Source: Azorinus chamasolen (lineage: Eukaryota; Mollusca; Bivalvia; Cardiida; Solecurtidae). From it: DNA of 64,000 nucleotides. The first letter of the stretch is position 1. Every line of letters begins with the position of its first letter. The translations under genes were made by a program, and so were the position numbers. Below, one piece after another: positions 11,501 to 19,693 of the stretch. The notes below the pieces were generated by a model. The model ran no database searches and was not told where the DNA came from. It saw only the letters and a program-made list of their open reading frames with translations. The stretch lies in NCBI GenBank assembly GCA_963576725.1, contig OY755242.1, forward strand, positions 64,608,324-64,672,323, read 5' to 3'.

Positions 11501-14500
11501 ACAAAGGGCAATAACTCCAATATTAGTGAAGCCAGAGTTATGGACCTTGTGCATGACACTTCCTCCCATTATGCTCTTTCCATATATGAAGTTTCAATCA
11601 ACTGGCATCAGGCATATTGAAGTTATCGTCCGGACAAAAAGTGTGACAGACAGACGGACAGACGGACAGACGGACAGACGGACGGACAGACAGACAACTC
11701 TCACGAAAACAATATGTCTCCCCCATATAAATATGGGGGGAGACATAACAAGAGCTGTCACAGTCACATGGCAAATGCTCCCAAAAATTGTACCCTATGA
11801 CCTTGACCTTTGATCCATGGACCAGGGAGTTGAACGCGACGCATCGTCTTTCTGTGGTGAACATTTGTGCCAGGTTAGTTTGAAATCCATTCACAGATTA
11901 AAAAAGTGATAGAAGGGACATAGAAATGACGGGCAGAATGAAGGACAGACGGACGAACAGACGGACGGGCGGAAGGACGAACAATGCGATTAGTATATTC
12001 CCGCCGTTTGGGGCATAAAAAATAAGCAGACAACAATATGTGGGTGACAGTGAACAATAAGAGTGGATTCTATCAGACGTCAAGTTATTATCTTCGCTGC
12101 CAATGACGAATCTGGATGACCGCGTTTCCAAACGCCTCTGACTCAGATCACCTGGATCCAAACTTTTTTTTTTTAAATAAAAATGATAGTAAAAAGAAAG
12201 ATGAAGCAGAAGACAAAGTTTGCAGACGAAAACACTTGGTAACGAAAGGTTCAGCAATAAGAGAGGATTCTATAAGGCACAAAGGGAACCTTTACAGTGC
12301 CAGTATTATCGTCTGCTGGACAAAGTTTCGTCTGCTTACAAGTTTTAAGGTGGACGCGTGTTCAATTTCTTTATAAAAATAATAAACAGAGTTTCAAACA
12401 GTTTGGATCCTGATGAGACGCCGAGTTACTCGGCGTCTCATCTGGATCCAAACTGCTTGCATATGCAATCACAAACCAGTTTTCATGGCACTCTAGAGGC
12501 TAATCAATTGTTGTGAAGAACGTGTATTGTTCGAGGGCAGGCACGGGAGACTGGTAGTTGTTTGTACAATAGACTATATGGTATCCAAAGCAATGTTATG
12601 ATGAAATCTATGAATTATTGACAAAAGCAATTAGTTAGGAGACAATGCTTTGATTACTTGATCCTCAGTCTGTTATTACAGTGTAAATACACAAGGCGAA
12701 GGGCTAGGCATAATCGATCGCCCGCTCTCTCATGTTATATTTACAAAAGCTAATTATATTTTATTGTCTTTGAATATTAATAAGATATAATCAACCCCCA
12801 CCCCCACGCGCCCCCTCAAAACCAGACTTTCAAGTTTATTTCAGTGTTGGTCTGTTAGAAACTTGCGGCAGCTTAATGCAGGGGGTAAGTCATGCTAAAA
12901 GCTTCAAAAGAAGCTTTCGGCATGACTTTCATTCTGCATCAAGCAGCCATCATTCTAATCCAATCCACGTCTCTGTAAAAGTCACTTTTTGAAATCATTG
13001 TGATAAATAGAGTATCTGCTCCATAAGAGTAAATGCTCTATTTATCACGATGGTTTTAAAACTACACAATTCTAAACTTTTCCTTTTTTCTAGTTAATGC
13101 TCCTTTTTAGTAGAATGATTCAAAGATGTTTGGTCTAAAATAGCATATAAGGGAATGTGTTAACATTAGTCTAGTCTGGAAAGATCTTACGGTATCTCAT
13201 GTAGGTCCTGTAAATAATAACTATTTGGCCCAACCCAACGAGGCTCCAATGTAACTAGTGCATGGACCAGTGTTATTTTTTCCTCTATGAATACTCATGT
13301 AAGATATAATGACGTCATGAATATTAAAAAAGATTAATTGGCTATAATAGTACATGTACATGGACACGGGAGTTTTCGGCCATGACAGAAACTGTAGAAT
13401 CATATCTATATATTATAAGCAAATAGAGCAGACAAAATTAACTTGAGACAACTGAATATTCTTTGACCATTGTTCGGGAATCATCGGTCAACGAAGACTA
13501 TCGAATGATTCGTATTTAATGTCAATTTTACCACCGGTATTACACTCTCTTGCACTCGGTTACATTACATAACGAACGACAACTCTGCACGGAGATTACC
13601 GGTATTACGCGCATGGGAATCATGTATAGCACGAGGCTTTGGATAGGATTAGTTTTGAGATGTACATGTAAGTCGTAGCTCTCTATCACACGGCCTATAT
13701 GAGCAAGGCATGTTCTACCGGGCGTAGACTTTACGTACAAACATACGAATAATATGCCGAAGATTAATCAGTCTCGGGTTAATTGTGTCGTACAATAACT
13801 CTTTAGATCTCATTATTATTAATGTAAAACAAAGATGACGTCATCATGAAGATCTATTTGATGAATTTATATTATTACATAAGATTGGTAATTATTTTAG
13901 CCATTTCAGAATCTACATTGCACAATTACCAAACAGAGAAGACTCGGGTCTACTCTGTTTGCAAAGGCGTAAAAAGACGCATCTATCAGATAAAGGTAAA
14001 AAATAAAAAAAATAAAGGCAGAGGTATATAAAACGGTATCGTATCTGCGTGACTTTGTAATAGTGACTGTATATATACAGTTTAGTAGCATCATCTGATC
14101 AGGATCTACACTGTTTTATATCGATCATCACAGTCTGTTTTATACCGATCATCTTATTTTAACCCTTTACCCCATGCATATTCATGTAAGAGATAATGAC
14201 ATCATGAATATTAATTAACATAACATTTATAGTGATGTATGAATCAGCAAGAACAGATAAACACTAGAATCAGAACTATATTAAATATATTATAAGCAAA
14301 CAGCAGACCCTGATCAGACGGCTCCTATAGGAGCCGTCTGATCTGGGTCTACTCTGTTTGCAAAGGCATAGAAAGGCGTATTTATGGAGGAAATGGTTAA
14401 GCAACAGTGATACAGCGAGACGATTAATTGGCATCCCGCGTTATATTCGTGGTAACTTTGTTAGGGTCTACACCGTTTGCGCGCCCCATAAATGGCCCTT

Positions 14501-16484
14501 TATTATTGTTTCACCAGCAACCTGTTAGAGACACATTTGAACGCAGGGGTAGACCATGTTAAGACAGCTCCTGTAGAAGCCGTCTGATCAGGGTATGCTC
14601 TGTTTGCTTATGGAATAATATATGAAGTAAAATCTCTCTAAACCGGACGCTCAATTTAGTATTAATATTGGTCCTGGAGACAGGTGGCAGCTTAATGCAG
14701 GGCGAAAGCCATGCAGAAAGCTCAAGCTTTCTACATGACTTTCACTTTGCATTAAGCAGCCACCTGCCTAAAAGTATCAAAATTATTCTCAACTAGAATT
14801 CCGATTTAGAGAGGTTTTATTGTACATGTACATGTATGTGATTCTATATTGATGAAATATTCATGTGCCCATGTGACATTATAAAACACCACCTGATTAA
14901 TGACATCATTTCTTATATGACTATTCATGAGATAAGGGGTCCACATACTTGCTATAACTGAAGGGGTAGTTTGGTGAGGTGAAGGTCTGGTACGTTCCAC
15001 TAGCAGTCAAAACTAAAGTCGACCCACTGCACTGGCCTCTCACTGAAAATACAAACAAGTAGTTTCATGTATGCACTTACCTCTCATTGAAAAACGTCAA
15101 ATAGTCAAATACAAGCATTGCAAATACAATGATGCACGCTGATCAGAACTTTTAATAAAGGCAGAAATGAGATCTGGTGAGACAGGTGCATGTTGCTTAA
15201 ATTAATGCAGGGTGAATAGCTGAAAACCATGTAGAAAACTCCTAAAGGAGCTTTCTGCATGGCTTTCACCCTGCCTTAAGCTGCCACCTGTCATAAAGAC
15301 CGATAATTGTCCGAATGCACATGTACCTGTATGAAAATATCTAATTAATATTAATCATGTCATTATTTGAATTCAATTCTTACATACATATGCATGGAGG
15401 AAATGGTTAAATTGACTTCTCAAAATGACTTACGTGAAGAGCAGGGTGCGTATATATGCGAATTGAATAGGTTCTACACGTGGAGGCTCGGTGTATAAGA
15501 ACAATACATGTACGACAATTTAGTGCAACACTGTACGGTATAGCTGTCCTCGTGGGCATCTCTCTTTAACCATTTATATCGTACAGACGCCTTTCCATGC
15601 CGTCAAGCCGCTTCATATGATTAAGGACTTTCAGTGTAGCTGTTCTGCAGTTCTGTTAAATTATAGTACTAATCTTAATATATGTCCAATCAGTCACGCG
15701 CTCAGACATATGCCTGTCCGCATCAACCATTTCCCTGCTCTATATTTAGTCCAATTTTTTCAATACCTATATACCGAATATTCATGGGAAAACATATAAT
15801 CAAATATGTAAGGTGGAATGTTGTAGCCATTTTAGAAAAGAAAGAAACAGATCTATCAAATTCCATTAACAAATAGAGCAGATCCTGATCAGACGGCTCC
15901 TGTAGGAGCCGTCTGATCTGGGACTACTCTGTTTGCAAATGCGTGAAACGGCGTTTATCTGTGGGAAAGAGTGAACCCTTCTCCACCTAACCACGAATTG
16001 ACTCGCATTTGCCTATAACGTGGCTAGAGTAACTTGACGTTTCATCAGGAACCAATCTATTTGGCACCCGGCCAATTATTTCTCAAAAGCTCGTTCCAGT
16101 CAAAGCGCAGCACTAGTCGAGTATACATTTTTTTCACAGCGGGACAAGGGTTAAAACATTTACCCTTTCCTTCATATAAACACCTTTTCAAGCATTTGCA
16201 AACAGAGTAGACCCAGATCAGATGGCTCCTGTAGGAGCCGTCTGATCAGAGTCTGCTCTGTTTGCTAATAGTTTTTGATAAATCTGTTTCTTTAGTTTCT
16301 AAAATGGTTAAACTGGTCCACCTTCCATATTTAATTATAATTATTTTGTTCATGAATATTCAGAAGGTTTTGATATCTAGGCTAGGTGAACAAAGATAAG
16401 CTTACCTGGGTGTATGATTGCAGATATGATGGCGTATATCACACAAGCTGTAAGCGCATGAGTTGCCCTCGTTGCCATTAACAT
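2459..16484 (-). CDS. Secreted CUB-domain protein, 5' part of a spliced gene (3 exons, incomplete)
   Basis: The coding path is 16484-16406, 15042-14949, 2583-2459 on the minus strand, giving 99 complete codons. Exon 1 ends after one base of a codon (G), exon 2 supplies TG and leaves AA, and exon 3 supplies T, so all junctions keep frame without stops. Residues 1-26 are a basic then hydrophobic signal peptide (core ALTACVIYAIISAII). From Cys31 the sequence is a CUB domain: SGTYQTFTSPNYPFSYS, then N-DLNCLWRIEA with Cys62 and Trp64, then STEYHADCVYDYGEVYD with Cys90. Cys31-Cys62 is the expected first disulfide; the partner of Cys90 lies beyond the window. Glu85 and Asp93 sit where calcium-binding CUB domains place acidic ligands. 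N70-A-T is an N-glycosylation sequon. CUB domains mediate extracellular protein binding; whether this is a protease, receptor or matrix protein depends on the missing C-terminal exons. Confidence 0.85.
2683..2907 (+). mobile_element. T1 MITE, degraded core
   Basis: Ends are CCCTTTACTCCATAAATACG and ATTCATGGAGTAAAG. Flanks TTAG and CTAA are mutated TTAA. The right arm of the central palindrome has been deleted (GACGGCTCCTATGGGTCTGC). Confidence 0.65.
2915..3480. other. No gene recognised
   Basis: This is part of the third intron side, or downstream of exon 3 on the plus strand. Apart from a GC-rich spot (GGCGGGGGCGGGG near 3130) I see only unique AT-rich DNA. The overlapping 65-67 codon ORFs are shadows without family resemblance. 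Confidence 0.4.
3596..3823 (+). mobile_element. T2 MITE
   Basis: It is flanked by TTAA at 3592-3595 and 3824-3827. Termini are CACTTCGCTTGC and GCAAGAGAATGG. The 110-codon minus-strand ORF here is the MITE translated. Confidence 0.8.
3930..4070. mobile_element. Degraded palindromic MITE fragment
   Basis: TTAACCCTCGCAGCTCCGTA is followed by a diverged core (AGAGGGCTCCTG ... CTCTGATCAGGGTC). It keeps the T-family end and hairpin but no right terminus before T1 begins. Confidence 0.45.
4074..4333 (+). mobile_element. T1 MITE
   Basis: Left end TCCTTCATATAAACGTG with core GGCTCCTATAGGAGCC, and right end GAACTGGGAAAGGG followed by TTAA (4334-4337). The left TTAA is not preserved. Confidence 0.65.
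4497..5240 (+). repeat. 16-bp minisatellite (GGTTACTGGTTGATTT)n
   Basis: About 45 degenerate units of GGTTACTGGTTGATTT or GGTTACTGGTTGGTTT run for 0.74 kb, with decay and spacing changes after about 4970. The 63-codon ORF of WLLVDLVTGW repeats is its translation. Because 16 is not a multiple of 3, all frames cycle. Confidence 0.92.
5377..5618 (+). mobile_element. T2 MITE, intact
   Basis: TTAA at 5373-5376 and 5619-5622 flank CCCTTCGCTTGC...GCAAGAGAAGGG. This is the best full-length T2 copy (242 bp), with a perfect core around CTCCTGTAGGAG. Confidence 0.88.
5700..5897. mobile_element. P3 MITE
   Basis: TA-CAGTAAAATCCCTCTAACGC...GCATTAGAGGGATTCTACTG-TA. The inner palindrome AATGCGGGACGAAGATTATG is the shared P module in a diverged form. 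Confidence 0.82.
6133..6368 (+). mobile_element. T1 MITE, first of an abutting pair
   Basis: TTAA at 6129-6132 and 6369-6372. Both core arms carry GACTC where the family has GGCTC (CAGATGACTCC and GAGTCGTCTG), so the arms have changed together. Confidence 0.8.
6373..6618 (+). mobile_element. T1 MITE, second of an abutting pair
   Basis: It starts immediately after the TTAA that ends the previous copy and ends GGGAAAGGG followed by ATAA (mutated TTAA). The core GGTTCCTAAAGGAGCC is near perfect. Confidence 0.8.
6640..7110. other. Mostly unique DNA with a diverged T4 core
   Basis: The plus-strand GGATCCTTATGAGACCCTGA...CGGCGTCTCATCTGG near 7025-7065 is a decayed T4 hairpin. On the minus strand it is followed by ATCTCATGTAAGTAACAG, which looks like a donor by chance. 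The start of this interval is a P1 right tip (GTAGGGAGGTTTTACTGTA near 6635). Confidence 0.4.
7113..7367 (+). mobile_element. T1 MITE
   Basis: TTAA at 7109-7112 and 7368-7371, with core GGCTCCTATAGCAGCC (one arm mismatch). Confidence 0.8.
7410..7540. repeat. G-family palindrome
   Basis: Diverged inverted repeat from CCTCGAGGTTATAAAACTG to TTTATAATATTTGGCCCTGG, with CATTGGTCAGATTCTGAG in the loop-proximal arm. It matches the copy at 57474-57598. Confidence 0.55.
7640..7790. mobile_element. P-family MITE remnant
   Basis: The inner module is recognisable (TCTTAATATAAGACGATAAT ... TTGTCCTACATTAGGC) without preserved ends, most like P3. Confidence 0.4.
7985..8296 (-). mobile_element. SINE with tRNA-like head
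   Basis: On the minus strand the head (8296-8225) has A box TGGTCTAGTGG and a perfect B box GGTTCAAATCC. The anticodon-like loop TTTTAAG would present TTA. The body carries a motif common to many invertebrate repeats (AGGTACCCATTTTAACCCCTGGGTGG on the plus strand, 8148-8171). Imperfect anticodon-stem pairing argues against a working tRNA. Confidence 0.65.
8314..8551 (-). mobile_element. T1 MITE
   Basis: TTAA at 8310-8313 and 8552-8555, with the A-type 3' half first (TTCCCTGTTCTATATTCAG). Core arms are GACTGCTCC and AGAGCCGTC. Confidence 0.8.
8860..9005. mobile_element. P1 MITE, left end lost
   Basis: The inner module (CTTAATGCAGGGCAAAGGTC) and right terminus (GATTTAGAGAGGTTTGACTG) remain, with a small internal duplication of CATGATTTACACTG. 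Confidence 0.55.
9218..9445 (+). mobile_element. T3 MITE
   Basis: TTAA at 9214-9217 on the left; the right terminus ATGAGGGAGTGG is followed by TTTA. The core GCTCCTATAGGAGC is perfect. Confidence 0.75.
9465..9615. mobile_element. P-type MITE without recognisable TIR
   Basis: GGTGGGTGCTTTAATGCAGG...CCTGCTTTAAGCTACCACCT is the shared inner palindrome with flanks close to P3 (ATAGTTACACCTCTT). Confidence 0.55.
9625..9849 (+). mobile_element. T1 MITE with deleted core
   Basis: TTAA at 9621-9624 and 9850-9853. The hairpin tip is missing: the sequence runs GATCAGACCGTCTGATC, removing the GGCTCC...GGAGC loop. Confidence 0.78.
9946..10187 (+). mobile_element. T2 MITE
   Basis: TTAA at 9942-9945 and TTGA at 10188-10191; 242 bp, the same length as the 5377 copy. 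Confidence 0.82.
10430..11755 (+). mobile_element. M element: 156-bp tandem array with terminal hairpin
   Basis: The left end reads ACTAGAGGTTTTTGTCA then GATGTCTCCCC. GGGCAATAACTC recurs at about 10728, 10884, 11040, 11195, 11350 and 11507, giving a 155-157 bp period. A GACGGACAGA tract (11645-11700) follows, then the hairpin ATGTCTCCCCCATATAAATA with GGGGGGAGACAT (11714-11747). ATGTCTCCC is present inverted at both ends. The 111-147 codon ORFs here are the array translated; copies drift too freely in codons to be coding. Confidence 0.8.
11757..12025 (+). mobile_element. Second M-like element
   Basis: It abuts the previous element: GCAAATGCTCCCAAAAATTG, CCTTGACCTTTGATCC, a GACGGACGAACAGACGG tract (11945-11985) and a terminal TTTGGGGCATAA. 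It has a single unit and no array. Confidence 0.55.
12040..12485 (+). mobile_element. T4 MITE copies, one degraded and one good core
   Basis: The core at 12400-12455 is near perfect: GGATCCTGATGAGACGCCG and ACTCGGCGTCTCATCTGGAT. Upstream, TCGCTGCCAATGACGAATCTG and GTTTGCAGACGAAAACACTT are T4 left-half text from another copy, with an AT-rich TTTTTTTTTTAAATAAA break. Confidence 0.6.
12490..12850. other. No feature recognised
   Basis: Unique AT-rich sequence with a short CCCCCACCCCCACGCGCCCC tract near 12795. It lies within intron 2 of the CUB gene. Confidence 0.4.
12855..12965. mobile_element. P inner palindrome without ends
   Basis: GCAGCTTAATGCAGGGGGTA...CATTCTGCATCAAGCAGCCA, a 75-bp near-perfect hairpin around AAAGCTTCAAAAGAAGCTTT. 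Confidence 0.6.
12975..13159 (-). mobile_element. T3 MITE, left-truncated
   Basis: The reversed core (TGAAATCATTGTGATAAATA) and the end AAGGGAATGTG before TTAA (13160-13163) remain. Confidence 0.65.
13275..13440 (-). mobile_element. T1 right half
   Basis: CCTCTATGAATACTCATGTA...TTATAAGCAAATAGAGCAGA is the B-type 3' half reversed. It stops exactly where the hairpin core should begin. Confidence 0.6.
13445..14155. other. Unique DNA with T1 fragments
   Basis: GGTCTACTCTGTTTGCAAAGGCG near 13948 and TCTGATCAGGATCTACACTG near 14095 are T1 pieces. The remainder has no recognisable gene; the short minus ORF at 13540-13740 has no domain. Confidence 0.4.
14163..14396 (-). mobile_element. T1 MITE, B type
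   Basis: TTAA at 14159-14162 and 14397-14400. The core GGCTCCTATAGGAGCC is perfect. Confidence 0.85.
14630..14823. mobile_element. P1 MITE
   Basis: Left AGTAAAATCTCTCTAAACCG, right GATTTAGAGAGGTTTTATTG followed by TA. The inner hairpin tip is deleted (AAAGCTCAAGCTTT). It ends about 125 bp from exon 2 of the CUB gene, on the intron 2 side. Confidence 0.75.
14949..15042 (-). CDS. Exon 2 of the CUB gene: start of the CUB domain
   Basis: This 94-nt exon follows a strong acceptor (TTTGTATTTTCAG|TG) and ends at AGCAA|GTATGT. It reads RGQCSGSTLVLTASGTYQTF then TSPNYPFSYS. The first CUB cysteine and the hallmark S-P-N-Y-P turn are both present. It enters in phase 1 and leaves in phase 2, matching exons 1 and 3. 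Confidence 0.85.
15165..15330. mobile_element. P-type MITE remnant in intron 1
   Basis: GCAGGGTGAATAGCTGAAAA... and ...TTTCACCCTGCCTTAAGCTGCC around GCTCCTAAAGGAGC. TA termini are not preserved. Confidence 0.5.
15727..15971 (-). mobile_element. T1 MITE, A type, in intron 1
   Basis: Flanks TCAA and TGAA (mutated TTAA). CCATTTCCCTGCTCTATATT...TGTGGGAAAGAG with a perfect core GGCTCCTGTAGGAGCC. Confidence 0.75.
16165..16375 (+). mobile_element. T1 MITE, right-truncated, beside exon 1
   Basis: CCCTTTCCTTCATATAAACA, core GGCTCCTGTAGGAGCC, A-type right half to ATGAATATTCAGAAGG. The right terminus is lost about 30 bp from the exon 1 donor. Confidence 0.7.
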
Positions 16485-16494
16485 CTCTGAAAGC
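16406..16494 (-). CDS. Exon 1 of the CUB gene: start codon and signal peptide
   Basis: The donor reads CACCCAG|GTAAG (GT at 16405-16404). The first ATG is at 16484 and a second in-frame ATG at 16478 (MLM...); either would keep the hydrophobic leader. A pyrimidine-rich stretch ending CGCACAG lies just before 16494, so this may be an internal exon preceded by a 5'UTR intron, or the transcript may simply begin upstream. No promoter motif was convincing. The exon ends in phase 1. A T1 MITE sits about 30 bp inside the following intron and another about 85 bp upstream. Confidence 0.75.
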
Positions 16495-16579
16495 CTGTGC
16501 GAAAAGATACGAGATAATTAATTAAATTTGTTGATTTTATAACTTTATAACCTTCACATCACTGCTACTCAAGGTTTAA

Positions 16580-16820
16580 CCATTTACCTGATAGACATAT
16601 TTTCACGCATTTGCAAATAGAGAAGACCCAGATCAGACGTTTCATATATGAGTCGTCTGATCAGGGTCCGCTTTGTTTGGTTATGCAGTCAAATAAATTG
16701 GCTTCTACAGTTTCTGCAATGACCAAAACGTCCTGTTTTCATGTACCATTAATAAAACAATCAGGTTAAATATGGTAGTTATGTCATTATTTCTTACATG
16801 AATAGTCATCAGGTAAAGGG
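16580..16820 (+). mobile_element. T1 MITE upstream of CUB exon 1
   Basis: TTAA at 16576-16579; ends CATCAGGTAAAGGG. The right arm GAGTCGTCTGATC and left arm GATCAGACGTTTC disagree at three positions. The position may overlap the promoter or a 5'UTR intron of the CUB gene. Confidence 0.72.
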
Positions 16821-16894
16821 TCTATATCTCATTATTATAACAAGATGTTACGAGACACATATATTTCTCAACTTCGTTTCGCTGTATATAAATA

Positions 16895-17167
16895 CAGTTG
16901 AACTTCGATATCTATAAATCAGATAATTCAAATTCGAACAACTCGAACTTCGGATGACTCGAAGTAAAAGGCCAATCCTTCCAAAATTTACAATACACGA
17001 CGCATATCTAAAAGCACATGTGACAGCTTAAATAATGCTGAAAGTAGTACTTTAGACCTGCATTAATCTGTGAACTTGATAAATTGTTCAGACTGATAAC
17101 TCGAACCTCTGTTATCTCGAAGTAATTTGTATGGTCCCTTGAAATTCGAGATATTGAAGTTCAGCTG
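16895..17167. mobile_element. P4 MITE between the two head-to-head genes
   Basis: TA-CAGTTGAACTTCGATATCT...GATATTGAAGTTCAGCTG-TA (273 bp). The centre is diverged but keeps AATGCTGAAAGTAGTAC and ACCTGCATTAA. Confidence 0.82.
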
Positions 17168-17260
17168 TAGAGCTATGTTGGTGTTGACATAGCTCGCACC
17201 ATACGCTACTGTTTTGGACTATTTCAAGATTGCAGGGGTGTTAGGATAGCCTCTAATTAA

Positions 17261-17464
17261 CCCTTTTAACGCTGATATTTTCAAATGGACTATTCCAAAA
17301 CTGAAACACTTCAAGCTTACAGTTAATATTCAGGGATTTTGTAGAGAAAAATGTAACATGATGAACAGTGCCTACCCTGACGAGTGCGCTCCTCTAGGAA
17401 CCCTCTAATCGGGGTCTACATTGTAAGCAAATGAGATTAATGTCTCGCACCCGCACTGAAGGGG
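17261..17464 (+). mobile_element. T5 TTAA MITE
   Basis: TTAA at 17257-17260 and TTAG at 17465-17468. Ends CCCTTTTAACGCTG and CGCACTGAAGGGG; core GAGTGCGCTCCTCTAGGAAC. Its outer halves match neither T1 nor T4. Confidence 0.55.
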
Positions 17465-17640
17465 TTAGCATAACGTATATACTAAAGCCAATTTGTATTC
17501 AACATAAAACATAGTCTGTCAGGGGAATTTTAATTAAATACATTTGTATTATTAAAATGTAACGTACACCATGTAATGATACTATATATGTGATACTGAA
17601 TATTATATACGGGTAATACGTAACGTATATCACGATAGAC

Positions 17641-17787
17641 ATGAACGGAACAGATAAATTATATCCTGATAGAAGGAGATCTTATTATGCTAGAAAGTTG
17701 TGTTTATTTATTGGCGGGATTACGCATGTTTTAATCATCGGAGGAGCAGTCGTTTCTGTAACGTATGAAAGTTACTTGTTTGAGTAA
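17641..17787 (+). CDS. Candidate 48-residue membrane microprotein or first coding exon
   Basis: The ORF begins MNGTDKLYPDRRRSYYARKL and continues with one clear hydrophobic segment (CLFIGGITHVLIIGGAVVSV, residues 21-40), ending TYESYLFE. A basic cluster (RRR, RK) just before the segment suggests a cytoplasmic N-terminus. A plausible donor, TTTGA|GTAAGG, overlaps the stop, so it may be a first exon rather than a complete microprotein. It is free of the MITE families and lies head-to-head with the CUB gene. I recognise no family. Chance ORFs of this length are common, but an uninterrupted segment of this composition in AT-rich DNA is less so. Confidence 0.35.
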   Translation: MNGTDKLYPDRRRSYYARKLCLFIGGITHVLIIGGAVVSVTYESYLFE

Positions 17788-18620
17788 GGTAAATTGTGAA
17801 TATACTGGTCGATCAAGAGTATGAATAACATACCAGAAGTAATGTAGTAAAATTAAGATTTTGTTTGTTATTATTCAATTAAAAGAAATGAATACATTAT
17901 TGATATTAAAAAACTGATCCTTTCAAGTGTCCGGTGCAATAGTCTTGCCTTAAGGTCTATGAAAGTATTACAGTAAACGCACAGTCCAGTGTATTGTGTT
18001 TGGCTTAATGCGGATTAAATGCAAGTTTAGATATAACGTATACATGTATTTTCTTTGTAAGGTTTGGTCCAAATAAGAGTAAAATCCTATAGATCACGGC
18101 ATATAAATAAATGTTTTAGCTGATTATTGACGTGAATCCAGTCACGAGGTCGGAAAGGTGGAGCCAATTGCACCGTAATACGTGATTCTATCGGAAGGTA
18201 TGCATAATAATAACATTTTCATGAAAATCATACGCACCTCAAGAAAGCCCTATATTTACAGAATGTCTATTTATTAAATTTTAAAGAAACTGAGCTATAA
18301 GTTAAGACTTTCTTTTGTTTTTAACATATTGATTCATTAAATTTAAGTATGTTATTGTATAAAACGCGAAAAATGGAGCACATTGTGACCATAATTGGAG
18401 ATAGCTTAATGCCACGTAATTAGAATTTGACCTTGTTTGGTGCCACGTATGGCATTTTAAAACATTTTTTCAAATTTATGCTCCAGATTTGTTGCAAATA
18501 GGTGTATTATAGCAAACCTAATATATGAACGATATTTTACAATGAAAACGATAATGTTATCTTCTAAGACCTAATACTGATTGATTATTCAATAGTTAAT
18601 CAAAATAATAAAAACTAGCT
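17788..18620. other. Unique AT-rich DNA
   Basis: No MITE, SINE or exon was recognised. A short segment AATTGCACCGTAATACGTGA near 18165 is slightly GC-richer but has no coding signature. Confidence 0.4.
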
Positions 18621-18935
18621 TATTCCCGATCTTCCCCTATAGAAGCCGTCTGATCAGGGTCTGCTATGTTTGCTTTTGGAATAATATATGTCTGATTCTA
18701 CAATTTCTACCAATACCAAACATTCCAGTGTATCGATGCCATTGTAAATTTGCAGGTAAATGCTCCTTTTCTGTAGATTTATTCAAATACGTCATGTCTG
18801 AAATTAGCCTATGGGGGAATAGGTTAACCCATTACCTCATAGGCTATTTTTAGATACTATAGGGGAAATACTCTATTAATCACAGTGGATTCACATAGTG
18901 ACATTTACAGGGTCGTCAATATGAGGGAATGTGTT
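18620..18935 (+). mobile_element. T1 right-half and T3 fragments
   Basis: AGAAGCCGTCTGATCAGGGT...GTTTGCTTTTGGAATAATAT is T1 missing its left half. AATGCTCCTTTTCTGTAGAT (reversed T3) and CCATTACCTCATAGGCTATT (forward T3) follow, with a deleted T3 core. Confidence 0.55.
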
Positions 18936-19224
18936 AACTGCAGAAATGCAACGTCGTTCAGTATGACAGCAAATAACTGGGCCCTTATTTCACTGTACCG
19001 TCTATATTTTAAGAAGAAATGTGTTTCGTTTCCTATGGCCATGCTACCACAGAATCTACAGCTCTGTCACACAGCTGTTCTCCAAATTAGCGACCGGTTT
19101 CAATCCTAATTAGTTGAATACCGGAATGTAATGATAAAAAAATAATTACGCTAATATGGATCGTTCATACTTTGTTCAATTCACTTTAACGTACTGTAAC
19201 TGTCACTGTCGAACTCTTCCTTAA

Positions 19225-19477
19225 CCCTTTACTCCATGAATATTCATGAAACCAATGATGACATCATGAATATTAATTAGATTACTTTGTAAACTCGCAT
19301 ATTAATACATGAAATATTTATTTGAAGTAGAAACTTTATTATCAAATATACATGTATACTATTCCATAAGCAAACAGAGCAGACCCTGATCAGACGGATC
19401 CTAAAGACGACGGCTCGTCTGATCTTGGTCTACTCTGTTTGTAAAAACGCAGAAAAGCGTATTTATGCAGTAAAGGG
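19225..19477 (-). mobile_element. T1 MITE, B type
   Basis: TTAA at 19221-19224 and 19478-19481. The core has an extra GACGACGGCTC, disturbing the palindrome. Confidence 0.8.
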
Positions 19478-19693
19478 TTAAAGAGTCTCTAAGTATGGAG
19501 TGTTGGGTGTTATTTTCAACAGAAGCACTCCATAGCTGATAGTAATCCTCTATCAAATTAGTTTTCGGCGCTTTGTAAGTTAACAGGTTGTTTTTCATCA
19601 CATTTGGCATTAAATTTAAGAAAAGCCATGCGTCTTATTTCACTGCACCAGTTGTAATCTCCCTTTTCATAATCACACTCAAATGCACGTTTT

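Noticed and set aside
10625..11813. ORFs of 111-147 codons
   Set aside because: Translations of the 156-bp M array; frames shift between units and no domain appears.
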